Below, piece by piece: positions 14,826 through 23,952 of a DNA stretch of 24,177 nucleotides. Position 1 is the stretch's first letter; the number at the start of each line of letters is the position of its first letter. The stretch covers positions 1 to 24,177 of the forward strand of contig DQBD01000069.1 of NCBI GenBank assembly GCA_003526065.1. The letters run 5' to 3'. Below the pieces are notes generated by a model. That model ran no database searches, had not been told where the DNA came from, and saw only the letters and a list, made by a program, of their open reading frames with translations. The DNA is from Gammaproteobacteria bacterium (GTDB lineage: Bacteria > Pseudomonadota > Gammaproteobacteria > Immundisolibacterales > Immundisolibacteraceae). The position numbers and the translations under genes are program-made.

Positions 14826-15323
14826 TTGACTTCGCTTGAATTGTCTGCGCTGGCCCCTTCGGAACAACACTTCCTGGCCAGCAAGTTGCTGAGTGACTAT
14901 GTCGAGTGCATCGACGATGACCGGCTCGAGGAATGGCCGGATCTGTTCGTCGACGACTGCGTGTACCAGGTCATCGCGCGAGAGAACGCGGATCGCGGGC
15001 TGCCGACCTCCGCCATGTTCTGCGACAGCCGTGGCATGTTGCGTGACCGTATCGTTGCCTTGCGTCACGCCAACATCTACGCAAAGCACTACTACCGGCA
15101 CGTGTTGAGCAACGTCAACGTCAAGGGCGTGCAAGACGGCGAGTTGTTGGTGCAGAGCAACTACGTGGTGTTCCAGACGTTGGTCGAGGGCGACACCCAG
15201 ATCTTTAATGCTGGTAAGTACATCGACCGCATGGTCGCGACACCCGATGGCCTGCGCTTGAAGAGCAAGCGGGTCGTGTTCGACACTTACCGTATTCCCA
15301 ACCTGCTGGTGACCCCTCTTTAA
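14826..15323 (+). CDS. RHO beta subunit, salicylate/anthranilate hydroxylase type
   Basis: This 165-aa NTF2-like small subunit has CIDDDRLEEWPDLFVDDC near residue 30, MFCDSRGMLRDRIVALR in the middle and VFDTYRIPNLLVTPL at the end, as in AndAd/NagH/salicylate-hydroxylase small subunits. It should form the alpha3beta3 oxygenase with the alpha encoded 47 bases downstream. The start is a TTG at 14826, supported by AAGGGA at 14814-14819; no ATG occurs before residue 60, so a non-ATG start is required. It is a close paralogue of the beta at 1364, with most long blocks shared. The gene order beta before alpha is the reverse of classical naphthalene dioxygenase clusters but occurs in sphingomonad salicylate hydroxylase genes (from memory). 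Confidence 0.9.
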   Translation: MTSLELSALAPSEQHFLASKLLSDYVECIDDDRLEEWPDLFVDDCVYQVIARENADRGLPTSAMFCDSRGMLRDRIVALRHANIYAKHYYRHVLSNVNVKGVQDGELLVQSNYVVFQTLVEGDTQIFNAGKYIDRMVATPDGLRLKSKRVVFDTYRIPNLLVTPL

Positions 15324-15370
15324 GCGGTCGCGCAGGCTGGCGGTAGCCAGTCGTTGAACGGAGACTCCCC

Positions 15371-16615
15371 ATGAACGCAATCCGTGAACCCGCGCTCGGG
15401 CACCTGCGCTGGCCGGAGGCCGGTGGCAGCCGGGTGCCGTACGGTGTGTTTACCGATCCGGCGGTGTATGAGCTTGAGCAGCAGCGTATTTTCCGCGGTG
15501 AAAGCTGGTCTTTCGTCGCGCTGGAAGCCGAGATCGCCAACACCGGCGACTACAAGTCGACCTTCGTCGGCGACACGCCGGTGGTGGTCAGCCGCGCCGA
15601 GGACGGTTCGGTCCATGCCTATGTCAACCGCTGCGCGCACCGCGGTGCCGCCATTTGTCGAGAGCTGCGCGGCAACGTACAGAACCACTTGTGCGTCTAT
15701 CATCAGTGGGCCTACGACCTCAAGGGCAACCTGATCGGCGTGCCGTTCCGGCGCGGGCTGAACGGCCAGGGCGGTATGCCGGCCGACTTCGACATGAAGC
15801 AGCACGGCCTGCAGAAGCTGCGGGTCGAGGTGTTTGCCGGCCTGGTGTTCGCCAGTTTTTCCACGACCGTGGAGCCGCTGACCGACTACCTCGGGCCGAT
15901 GGCAACGCAAGCGGTCGAGCGCATCATGCGCCGTCCCATCAAGGTCCTGGGTGACCAGCGCCAGTATGTGGGTGGCAACTGGAAGCTGTATGCGGAGAAC
16001 ACGCGCGATCCGTACCACGCCAGCCTGCTGCACCTGTTCCATTGCACCTTCGGCCTGTATCGCTCGAGCCAGAAGGGCGTGAGCGTGATGGACGACAAGC
16101 ATCGCCACTCGATGCTGACCGCGATGCGCGGCACCGACGACGGGCAGCTTGACGACTACAAGGACACGCGCACCTTCAACTCCGACTTCACCCTGGCCGA
16201 TCCGTCGGTGCTGGCGGGGCGTCCGGAGTTCGACGACGGCGTCACCCTGGTGATCCTGGCCGTGTTCCCCAACCTGGTGGTGCAGCAGATCGCGAATACC
16301 CTGGCGGTGCGGCAGATCATTCCCCGTGGCGTCGACAAGTTCGAGCTGGTGTGGACGCAGTTCGGGTATGCCGACGACGATGCCGAGATGGATGTGATCC
16401 GCAACAAGCAGGGCAACCTGATTGGGCCGGCCGGCCTCATTTCCATGGAAGATGGCGAAGCGGTCGAGATCGTGCACCGTTCGATCGTGCGTGACCAGGA
16501 CAAGACGTCGTACATCGCCATGGGTGGCGAGCAGGCCAAGGATGCCGATCATCTGGTGACAGAGGGCAGCATCATCGGTTTCTGGGAGTACTACCGGCAG
16601 GTCATGGGCTGGTAG
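15371..16615 (+). CDS. RHO alpha subunit, salicylate/anthranilate hydroxylase type (Rieske oxygenase)
   Basis: This 414-aa catalytic subunit has the Rieske centre Cys88/His90 (CAH) and Cys108/His111 (CVYH) in the N-terminal domain. In the C-terminal START-like domain, the mononuclear iron site shows the bridging Asp213 and ligands His216 and His221 within ENTRDPYHASLLH; the third carboxylate ligand should lie further downstream. The length and the C-terminal FWEYYRQVMGW resemble AndAc (anthranilate), NagG (salicylate 5-hydroxylase) and sphingomonad salicylate 1-hydroxylase alphas, all group I enzymes acting on ortho-substituted benzoates. The isomerase downstream fits a naphthalene-to-salicylate route, so salicylate or a hydroxynaphthoate is a reasonable substrate guess. 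It is the only complete alpha in a window with four betas. GGAGA at 15360-15364 precedes the ATG. Confidence 0.92.
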   Translation: MNAIREPALGHLRWPEAGGSRVPYGVFTDPAVYELEQQRIFRGESWSFVALEAEIANTGDYKSTFVGDTPVVVSRAEDGSVHAYVNRCAHRGAAICRELRGNVQNHLCVYHQWAYDLKGNLIGVPFRRGLNGQGGMPADFDMKQHGLQKLRVEVFAGLVFASFSTTVEPLTDYLGPMATQAVERIMRRPIKVLGDQRQYVGGNWKLYAENTRDPYHASLLHLFHCTFGLYRSSQKGVSVMDDKHRHSMLTAMRGTDDGQLDDYKDTRTFNSDFTLADPSVLAGRPEFDDGVTLVILAVFPNLVVQQIANTLAVRQIIPRGVDKFELVWTQFGYADDDAEMDVIRNKQGNLIGPAGLISMEDGEAVEIVHRSIVRDQDKTSYIAMGGEQAKDADHLVTEGSIIGFWEYYRQVMGW

Positions 16616-16640
16616 GGGTCGACTGGGAGGAGGTTTGGGT

Positions 16641-17240
16641 ATGTCGGGTAAAGTTGTTGATTTTTATATTGATTTCACGAGTCCGTTTACGTACTTGTGC
16701 AACATCAAGCTGCCCGATCTGGTAGCCAAGTACGGCTACCAGCTCAACTACCATCCCATCGACATCCCCACGGCCAAGCTGGCGGCGGGCAACTATGGCC
16801 CGTCGAACCGGCAGGTGCCGGCCAAGATCAAGGCGCTGATGCAGGATCTGCATCGCTGGGCGGATCACTACGGCGTGCCGTTCACCTTCCCGAAGGGTCT
16901 CAAGGCCTGGCGCATGAACATCGGGACGTTCTTTGCCATTGAAAACGGCAAGGCGCGCCAATATGTAGACGAAGCCTACCGCCTGGTTTGGGCGGAAGGG
17001 GTCGACCCCGACGACGATGGCGTGTTGCGTGGACTGGCCGAATCGGTGGGTCTTGATGTCGATGCGTTCATGGCCTATGTCGCGTCCCGAGAGGGCGAGA
17101 AGGCCTACGAGGCGTCCCGCGTCGCCGCGCATGCGCGCGGTGTGTACGGGGTGCCAATCATGATCGCCGACGATCAGATCTGGTGGGGTAACGATCGGTT
17201 GATGTTCGTGGAGGAATACCTCAAGGCCCACGCAGCCTGA
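16641..17240 (+). CDS. 2-hydroxychromene-2-carboxylate isomerase-like protein (NahD family, DsbA/kappa-GST fold)
   Basis: This 199-aa thioredoxin-fold protein begins with DFYIDFTSPFTYL, where Ser14 occupies the glutathione-activating position of NahD-type isomerases in place of the DsbA CxxC. The C-terminal GVYGVPIMIADDQIWWGNDRL block is the family signature. In naphthalene degradation the enzyme converts 2-hydroxychromene-2-carboxylate to trans-o-hydroxybenzylidenepyruvate with glutathione. The ATG at 16641 is chosen because a very strong GGGAGGAGG (16625-16633) sits 7 bases upstream; an in-frame TTG at 16635 is ignored. It follows the alpha gene by 25 bases. The extradiol dioxygenase and aldolase that normally flank this step (NahC, NahE) are absent here. 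Another glutathione-dependent isomerase activity is possible. Confidence 0.85.
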   Translation: MSGKVVDFYIDFTSPFTYLCNIKLPDLVAKYGYQLNYHPIDIPTAKLAAGNYGPSNRQVPAKIKALMQDLHRWADHYGVPFTFPKGLKAWRMNIGTFFAIENGKARQYVDEAYRLVWAEGVDPDDDGVLRGLAESVGLDVDAFMAYVASREGEKAYEASRVAAHARGVYGVPIMIADDQIWWGNDRLMFVEEYLKAHAA

Positions 17241-17261
17241 GGCGCACTGCGAGACAAACCA

Positions 17262-17579
17262 ATGCCTATCTACGAGTACGTGTGTGGCGCCTGCGGGGTG
17301 CAGCGCGACGTGATGCAGAAGGTCAGCGAGCCCGCCCTGACCCAGTGCCCCCAGTGCGGTGCGGAAGCGTTTCAGAAGCAGGTCTCGGCAGCTGGGTTTC
17401 AGCTCAAGGGGAGCGGCTGGTACGTGACCGATTTCCGCGGCAACAAGGACAAGTCTGCAAGCAGCGCAGGCGGAGCTGCGAAGGACGGTACGTCCGGTGG
17501 CGCCGGCGAGGCGTCCGCCGCTGCCACCACCAGCACCGCCAGCAGCGCCCCCGCCAGCACGGCGGCGCCGGCAGGCTGA
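17262..17579 (+). CDS. FmdB-family zinc-ribbon protein
   Basis: This 105-aa protein starts MPIYEYVCGACG and has two CxxC pairs (Cys8/Cys11 and Cys29/Cys32) forming the FmdB zinc ribbon, followed by an Ala/Ser/Gly/Thr-rich low-complexity tail from about residue 66. The family is small, widespread and of unsettled function, possibly regulatory. In many gammaproteobacteria it lies just upstream of aspS, as here, so it probably belongs to the conserved chromosomal block. It starts only 21 bases after the isomerase stop with no terminator between, so it is probably read through from the catabolic transcript. The ribosome binding site is weak. Confidence 0.87.
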   Translation: MPIYEYVCGACGVQRDVMQKVSEPALTQCPQCGAEAFQKQVSAAGFQLKGSGWYVTDFRGNKDKSASSAGGAAKDGTSGGAGEASAAATTSTASSAPASTAAPAG

Positions 17580-17591
17580 GGCAATTTCAGC

Positions 17592-17649
17592 AGGCGCCAG
17601 GCTGGCGAGGTCATCGGCCGCGCCGGTCTGGCGCCTTTTGTCGTTTTTT
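17592..17649 (+). terminator. Intrinsic terminator after the FmdB gene
   Basis: Perfect 9-bp arms (17592-17600 and 17628-17636) with further pairing inside, followed by TTTTGTCGTTTTTT, lie just after the FmdB stop. It insulates aspS from the upstream catabolic transcript. Confidence 0.75.
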
Positions 17650-17701
17650 GCATGCGGTCGGCGCCGTGCCGGCCGCCCAATCATAAGCAGCGGAGCCGTC
17701 A

Positions 17702-19483
17702 GTGCGTAGCGTGTATTGCGGGTTGGTCGACGGTGCGGCCCTGGGTCAGACCGTTACCTTGTGCGGCTGGGTCCATCGTCGGCGCGACCATGGCGGGGTG
17801 ATTTTCATCGACCTGCGTGACCGCGAGGGTCTGGTGCAGGTGGTGATCGATCCGGACACCGATGAGGCGTTCCGGACAGCCGAGCAGGTACGTTCGGAGT
17901 TCGTGTTGCAGGTGTCGGGGCGGGTGCGCCGGCGGCCGGCGGGCACCGAGAACCCGGGCATGCGCAGCGGCGAGATCGAAGTGCTGGCCAGCCACATCGA
18001 GGTGCTGAACGCCGCGCAGACGCCGCCGTTTCAGGTGGACGAGGACGAGGTCCACGAGGACAAGCGGCTGCGTTACCGCTACCTCGACCTGCGCCGGCCG
18101 GTCATGCTCGAGCGCCTGCGTCTTCGTTCGCGCATCAGCGGCTGGCTGCGGCGCTTCCTGGAGAACGACGGCTTCATCGAGGTCGAAACGCCCATTCTGA
18201 CCCGTGCCACGCCGGAAGGCGCGCGGGACTATCTGGTGCCCAGCCGTGTGCACCAGGGCAGCTTCTTCGCGCTGCCGCAGTCGCCCCAGCTGTTCAAGCA
18301 GATCCTGATGATGGGTGGCCTGGACCGCTACTTCCAGATTGCCCGCTGTTTCCGGGATGAGGACCTGCGCGCCGATCGGCAGCCGGAGTTCACACAGCTC
18401 GACATCGAAGCGTCCTTCCTGGACGAGGACGCCTTCATGGCCATCATGGAGACGATGATCCGTGGCCTGTTCCGCGAGGTGCTGGACGTCGAGTTGCCGG
18501 ATCCGCTGCCGCGCATGAGCTATGCCGAGGCCATGTCCCGCTACGGCATCGACCGCCCGGACCTGCGCAACCCGCTGGAACTGGTGGAAGTGGCGGATCT
18601 GCTGCGCGACACCGAATTCAAGGTGTTCTCGGGGCCGGCCAACGATCCGGACGGTCGCGTGGCGGCGCTGTGCGTGCCCGGCGGCGGCGCCACCATGAGC
18701 CGGCGCGATCTCGACAACTACGTGGAGTTCGTCAAGCAGTTCGGCGCCAAGGGCCTGGCCTACATTCGCCTGGCCGAGGGCGCCGACGGCAATGTCGAGT
18801 GGCAGTCGCCGATCACCAAGTTCCTGGCCGGACAGACGGTGCAGGCCATCCTTGACCGTGTTGGTGCCAAGGTGGGTGACGTGGTGTTCTTCGGCGCCGA
18901 CAAGGCGACGGTGGTCAACGGCTATCTCAGTCAGCTGCGCGCCAGGCTGGGCGACGACCTCGGCCTGCTCGAGGACGGCTGGAAGCCGTTGTGGGTGGTC
19001 GATTTCCCGATGTTCGAACGTGACCCGGACAGCGGCCGCTGGCAGGCCCTGCATCATCCGTTCACGGCGCCGCAGGTGGCGGATGTCGATGCCCTGCTGG
19101 AGCAGCCGGGCCGCTGCCTGTCACGCGCCTACGACATGGTGCTGAACGGCTCGGAGATCGGTGGCGGCTCGATCCGTATCCACCGCCCCGAGTTGCAGCA
19201 GGCGGTGCTTGGCCTGCTGGGCATCGATGCGGACGAGGCCCAGGCCAAGTTCGGGTTCCTGCTCGAGGCACTCAGCTACGGTGCGCCGCCGCACGGCGGC
19301 ATGGCGTTCGGGATCGACCGGCTGGCCATGCTGATGGCCGGCGCCGGTTCCATCCGCGACGTCATCGCCTTCCCCAAGACGCAGCGAGCCCACTGTCCGT
19401 TGACGGATGCGCCGTCGCCGGTCGAAGATGCCCAGCTACGTGAACTGGGCGTGCGCGCGGCGCGGAAGGTCGCTGCGCAGTGA
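17702..19483 (+). CDS. aspS: Aspartyl-tRNA synthetase
   Basis: This 593-aa class II synthetase charges tRNA-Asp (possibly also tRNA-Asn in organisms using GatCAB). It opens with the OB-fold anticodon-binding domain ([20 protein letters not shown]), followed by motif 2 [20 protein letters not shown] near residues 216-236 and motif 3 with [12 protein letters not shown] near 533-545; the bacterial GAD insertion lies between. The size equals that of E. coli AspRS (590 aa). The start is GTG 17702, with GGAG at 17692-17695. It begins the housekeeping block aspS-yebC-ruvCAB-ybgC-tolQRA. Confidence 0.97.
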   Translation: MRSVYCGLVDGAALGQTVTLCGWVHRRRDHGGVIFIDLRDREGLVQVVIDPDTDEAFRTAEQVRSEFVLQVSGRVRRRPAGTENPGMRSGEIEVLASHIEVLNAAQTPPFQVDEDEVHEDKRLRYRYLDLRRPVMLERLRLRSRISGWLRRFLENDGFIEVETPILTRATPEGARDYLVPSRVHQGSFFALPQSPQLFKQILMMGGLDRYFQIARCFRDEDLRADRQPEFTQLDIEASFLDEDAFMAIMETMIRGLFREVLDVELPDPLPRMSYAEAMSRYGIDRPDLRNPLELVEVADLLRDTEFKVFSGPANDPDGRVAALCVPGGGATMSRRDLDNYVEFVKQFGAKGLAYIRLAEGADGNVEWQSPITKFLAGQTVQAILDRVGAKVGDVVFFGADKATVVNGYLSQLRARLGDDLGLLEDGWKPLWVVDFPMFERDPDSGRWQALHHPFTAPQVADVDALLEQPGRCLSRAYDMVLNGSEIGGGSIRIHRPELQQAVLGLLGIDADEAQAKFGFLLEALSYGAPPHGGMAFGIDRLAMLMAGAGSIRDVIAFPKTQRAHCPLTDAPSPVEDAQLRELGVRAARKVAAQ

Positions 19484-19515
19484 GTGCAAGAGCTTGATTT
19501 CAGGTTGATCGTTCC

Positions 19516-20259
19516 ATGGCCGGCCATTCCAAATGGGCTAATATCCAGCACCGCAAGTCCGCACAGGACGCCAAGCGCGGCAAGCTGTTCACCAAGCTGA
19601 TCCGTGAGCTGACCGTGGCCGCCCGTGCCGGCGGCACCGACCCGGCCAGCAACCCGCGCCTGCGCACCGCCATCGACAAGGCGCTGGGTGCCAACATGAC
19701 GCGCGACACCGTCGAGCGCGCCATCAACCGCGGCGGCGGTGCCGCCGACGCCGACAACTACGAGGCGGTGCGCTACGAGGGGTATGGTCCCGGCGGGGTG
19801 GCGGTGATGGTCGACTGCCTGACGGACAACCGCAATCGCACCGTCGGCGAGGTCCGGCACCTGTTCTCGAAGGCCGGCGGCAACCTCGGCACCGATGGCT
19901 CGGTGGCGTATCTGTTCGAGGCCCGCGGGGTCATTACCCTGCCGGGTGACGTGTCGGAAGACCGTGCCTATGAGCTGGCGCTTGAGGCCGGCGCCGACGA
20001 CGTGGCCATGCAGGACGGCAATGCCACCCTGCTGACCGTGCCCGAGCGTCTGCATGAAGTGCGCGAGGCGCTGCTGGGTCTGGATGTGGTGGTGGAGTCG
20101 GCCGAGCTGGTCGAGCAGCCGAGTACGTCGGTCGAGCTGGATGCCGAGCAGACGCTGCAGGTGATCAGGCTGCTGGAGCGGCTCGAGGACCTCGACGACG
20201 TGCAGCGCGTGCACTCCAACGCTGAGTTTTCCGACGAAGCCCTGGCGGCTCTGGCCTGA
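19516..20259 (+). CDS. yebC: YebC/PmpR family protein
   Basis: This 247-aa protein starts with the invariant [14 protein letters not shown] and continues with [14 protein letters not shown] and the GPGGVA block, diagnostic of the YebC/TACO1 family. Members act as DNA-binding regulators in some bacteria and as factors that relieve ribosome stalling in others. The length is standard. It lies between aspS and ruvC, its usual place in gammaproteobacteria, 32 bases after aspS and 9 bases before ruvC. Confidence 0.96.
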   Translation: MAGHSKWANIQHRKSAQDAKRGKLFTKLIRELTVAARAGGTDPASNPRLRTAIDKALGANMTRDTVERAINRGGGAADADNYEAVRYEGYGPGGVAVMVDCLTDNRNRTVGEVRHLFSKAGGNLGTDGSVAYLFEARGVITLPGDVSEDRAYELALEAGADDVAMQDGNATLLTVPERLHEVREALLGLDVVVESAELVEQPSTSVELDAEQTLQVIRLLERLEDLDDVQRVHSNAEFSDEALAALA

Positions 20260-20268
20260 CGGCGCCGC

Positions 20269-20763
20269 GTGACACGCATACTGGGTATCGACCCGGGATC
20301 AAGGCTGACCGGTTTCGGTCTGATCGACATCCAGCGTGGTGGCGCGCGGTATGTGGAAAGCGGTGTCATTCGGGTGCCGCCCGGTGCGCTGGACGCCCGG
20401 CTCGGCACGATCTTCAATGGCATCAGTGAGTTGCTGGCCGAGTTCCGGCCGGATGCCGTCGCCATCGAGAGCGTGTTCGTGCAGCGCAACGTCGCCTCGG
20501 CGCTGAAGCTCGGCCAGGCGCGCGGGGCGGCCATCGTCGCGGCAGCAGTCGCCGGGGTGCCGGTGTCCGAGTACTCTCCGGCGGAAATCAAGCAGCGGGT
20601 GGTCGGTAACGGCCGCGCAGGCAAGGAACAGGTGCAGTACATGGTCGGTCGTTTGTTGAGTCTGGCGGTTCCGCCCCGGGCGGATGCGGCCGATGCCCTG
20701 GCGGGCGCCCTGTGCCATGCGCACAGCGTGCAGCTGCCGCGCGCCGGTGCCCGGGCGCGATGA
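20269..20763 (+). CDS. ruvC: Crossover junction endodeoxyribonuclease RuvC
   Basis: This 164-aa protein resolves Holliday junctions as a dimer with RuvAB. The catalytic acidic residues Asp8 (GIDPGS), Glu67 (AIESVF), Asp139 and Asp142 (ADAADA) correspond to E. coli D7, E66, D138 and D141. The start is GTG 20269. The stop overlaps the ruvA start (ATGA), indicating translational coupling. Confidence 0.96.
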   Translation: MTRILGIDPGSRLTGFGLIDIQRGGARYVESGVIRVPPGALDARLGTIFNGISELLAEFRPDAVAIESVFVQRNVASALKLGQARGAAIVAAAVAGVPVSEYSPAEIKQRVVGNGRAGKEQVQYMVGRLLSLAVPPRADAADALAGALCHAHSVQLPRAGARAR

Positions 20764-21359
20764 TCGGTCGCCTGTCCGGCACCCTGCTGGCCAAGTCGCC
20801 GCCCGCGTTGCTGGTCGATGTCGGCGGCGTCGGCTACGAGCTCGAGGCGCCGATGAGCACGTTCTATCGCCTGCCGGCCGCCGGCGAGCCGGTGGTGCTG
20901 CACACGCATCTGCTGGTCCGCGAGGATGCGCAGCTGCTGTACGGCTTCGCCAGCGAGGCCGAGCGCACGCTGTTCCGCCAGTTGCTCAAGGTCAGCGGCG
21001 TCGGTGCCAAGCTGGCGCTGGTCATCCTGTCCGGCGTCGGGGCGCAAGAGCTGTGCGACATCGTCGCCGGCGGTGACGCCGCGCGCCTGGTGCGTGTGCC
21101 CGGCATCGGTCGCAAGACGGCCGAGCGTCTGATCCTGGAACTGCGCGAGCCGCTGGCGCGGCTCGGTGCGGTGTCGCCGGCAAGCGCCGCGGTCGCAGCG
21201 AGCGGCGGGGGGGATGTGCGTCAGGATGCTGCCAGCGCGCTCGAGGCACTGGGTTACAAGCCGAACGAGGCCCGCGCCGCCCTGCGTGATCTGCCCATCG
21301 AGGGTCAGCGCAGCGAGGACCTGATTCGCGCGGCGCTCAAGCGCCTGATGCGGGGCTAA
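20760..21359 (+). CDS. ruvA: Holliday junction branch migration protein RuvA
   Basis: This 199-aa protein has the N-terminal OB domain ([21 protein letters not shown]) and two helix-hairpin-helix motifs ([10 protein letters not shown] and [13 protein letters not shown]) that bind the junction, plus the C-terminal RuvB-contact domain ([12 protein letters not shown]). ATG 20760 is the family start and overlaps the ruvC stop; the upstream in-frame ATG at 20712 would add 16 unrelated residues. Confidence 0.96.
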   Translation: MIGRLSGTLLAKSPPALLVDVGGVGYELEAPMSTFYRLPAAGEPVVLHTHLLVREDAQLLYGFASEAERTLFRQLLKVSGVGAKLALVILSGVGAQELCDIVAGGDAARLVRVPGIGRKTAERLILELREPLARLGAVSPASAAVAASGGGDVRQDAASALEALGYKPNEARAALRDLPIEGQRSEDLIRAALKRLMRG

Positions 21360-21361
21360 GC

Positions 21362-22388
<1,027 letters not shown>

Positions 22389-22396
<8 letters not shown>

Positions 22397-22832
22397 AAAA
22401 AAGCCGCAAAACGGGGAATTTACCCTGCCGGTGCGCGTCTACATCGAGGACACCGATGCCGGTGGCATCGTCTATTACGTGAATTACCTGAAATTCATGG
22501 AACGGGCGCGCACGGAATTCATGCGCACCCTGGGTTATCAGCATTATGTGCTGGCCGATGAGAACTTCCAGTTTGTCGTGCATTCGGCCAATGTGCAGTA
22601 CCGTCAGCCGGCTCGCATTGATGATGCACTGGTAGTGACCGCCCGCTTGAAGCAACTGGGCAAGGCGACGCTGTTTTTCGAGCAGCAGGTTCGCCGGGGT
22701 GACACACTGCTTTGCCAGGCCGAGATCAAGGTTGCCTGCGTGAATGCAGATACATTGAGGCCCGCCGGGATCCCGGTGGACCTGTACAACAAATTCAAAG
22801 CAGCCAGCGAAGGAGAAGGGCTTAATGGTTGA
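22389..22832 (+). CDS. ybgC: Tol-Pal system-associated acyl-CoA thioesterase YbgC
   Basis: This 147-aa hotdog-fold thioesterase has the motif [17 protein letters not shown] with the catalytic aspartate in DTDAGG, then FMERARTEF, typical of YbgC. It hydrolyses acyl-CoA or acyl-ACP thioesters and is encoded at the start of tol operons. ATG 22389 overlaps the ruvB end by 8 bases; the longer in-frame start at 22335 lies deep inside ruvB and adds residues without family similarity. Confidence 0.94.
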
Positions 22833-23511
22833 GGCATCCAGTATGTCCGTCATCAGTCTGATCAGTCATGCCACCATTGTGGTGCAACTGGTCATGGTGC
22901 TGTTGGTGCTGGCGTCGTTGACGTCCTGGTACATGATCGTCAGTCGGTATCGGGTAATGGGCCGGGCCCACAAGGCGGGGCGAGCGTTTGAAGAGAAGTT
23001 CTGGTCCAGTGATGACCTGGCGTCGCTTTACAACCAGAGCCGCAAGGATCCGGACGTGGACGCAGGCACGGAAGCCATTTTCCGCGCCGGTTTCCAGGAA
23101 TTCGTGCGCCTGTCGAAAAGCACCCGTGGCGCTGAAGCGGTGATGGATGGCAGCCAGCGTGCCATGCGTGTGGCTCTGCAGCGTGAACAGACCCGCTTGA
23201 CCAAGCACCTTCCTTTTCTGGCGACAGTGGGGTCCACCAGTCCCTATGTGGGGCTGTTCGGTACCGTGTGGGGCATCATGAACTCATTCATGGCCCTGGC
23301 CAACGTGAAGCAGGCCACGTTGAGTGTGGTGGCACCCGGCATCGCCGAGGCCTTGATTGCTACGGCCATTGGTCTGTTTGCCGCCATCCCGGCAGTGATG
23401 GCCTACAACCGTTTCTCTGCGCAAAGTGATGCTCTGCTCACCGAAAACGAAATGTTTGCCGAGGAGTTCTCCTCGGTACTGCACCGTCAGGTTCACGGAC
23501 GCGAGGGGTAA
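22825..23511 (+). CDS. tolQ: Tol-Pal system proton channel subunit TolQ
   Basis: This 228-aa inner-membrane protein of the MotA/TolQ/ExbB family has a first membrane helix near residues 17-38 (HATIVVQLVMVLLVLASL), a cytoplasmic loop, and two C-terminal helices, including FLATVGSTSPYVGLFGTVWG and EALIATAIGLFAAIPAV. With TolR it forms the proton-driven motor acting on TolA during cell constriction and outer-membrane maintenance. The start overlaps ybgC by 8 bases, with AGGAG at 22811-22815. Confidence 0.96.
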   Translation: MVEASSMSVISLISHATIVVQLVMVLLVLASLTSWYMIVSRYRVMGRAHKAGRAFEEKFWSSDDLASLYNQSRKDPDVDAGTEAIFRAGFQEFVRLSKSTRGAEAVMDGSQRAMRVALQREQTRLTKHLPFLATVGSTSPYVGLFGTVWGIMNSFMALANVKQATLSVVAPGIAEALIATAIGLFAAIPAVMAYNRFSAQSDALLTENEMFAEEFSSVLHRQVHGREG

Positions 23512-23514
23512 GCC

Positions 23515-23952
23515 ATGAGCGGCGTGAAGATCAGGGTGCCGCGCAAGCTCGTTGCCGAGATGAACGTGGTGCCCTACATCGATGTGATGCTGGTGCTGCT
23601 GGTGATTTTCATGGCCACGGCGCCGATGATGACCCAGGGCATCAATGTGGACCTGCCCGACAGCAACAGCGAGCCCATTGATACCACCAAGGATGAGCCG
23701 GTGATCATTTCGGTGACCGCTGATGGCAGTTACTACATTGATGTGGGCAGTGACAGCCGCAAGTCTGCCAGCCTGGAAACGGTCCAGGGGCATGCCTTGC
23801 GGATTCACAAGCAGAAACCTGCCACCCTGTTTTTGGTCGAAGGCGATGGCCAGGTGGCCTATGCCAAGGTAGTCCAGTTGATGGGTGCCTTGCAGGAAGC
23901 CGGCATTACCCAGCTGGGTCTGGTAACGGAACCGCAGGGCAGCAATGAGTGA
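23515..23952 (+). CDS. tolR: Tol-Pal system protein TolR
   Basis: This 145-aa ExbD/TolR-family protein has one N-terminal membrane helix (PYIDVMLVLLVIFMATAPM) whose aspartate takes part in proton flow, and a periplasmic domain. It follows tolQ by 3 bases and overlaps the tolA start. Confidence 0.96.
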   Translation: MSGVKIRVPRKLVAEMNVVPYIDVMLVLLVIFMATAPMMTQGINVDLPDSNSEPIDTTKDEPVIISVTADGSYYIDVGSDSRKSASLETVQGHALRIHKQKPATLFLVEGDGQVAYAKVVQLMGALQEAGITQLGLVTEPQGSNE

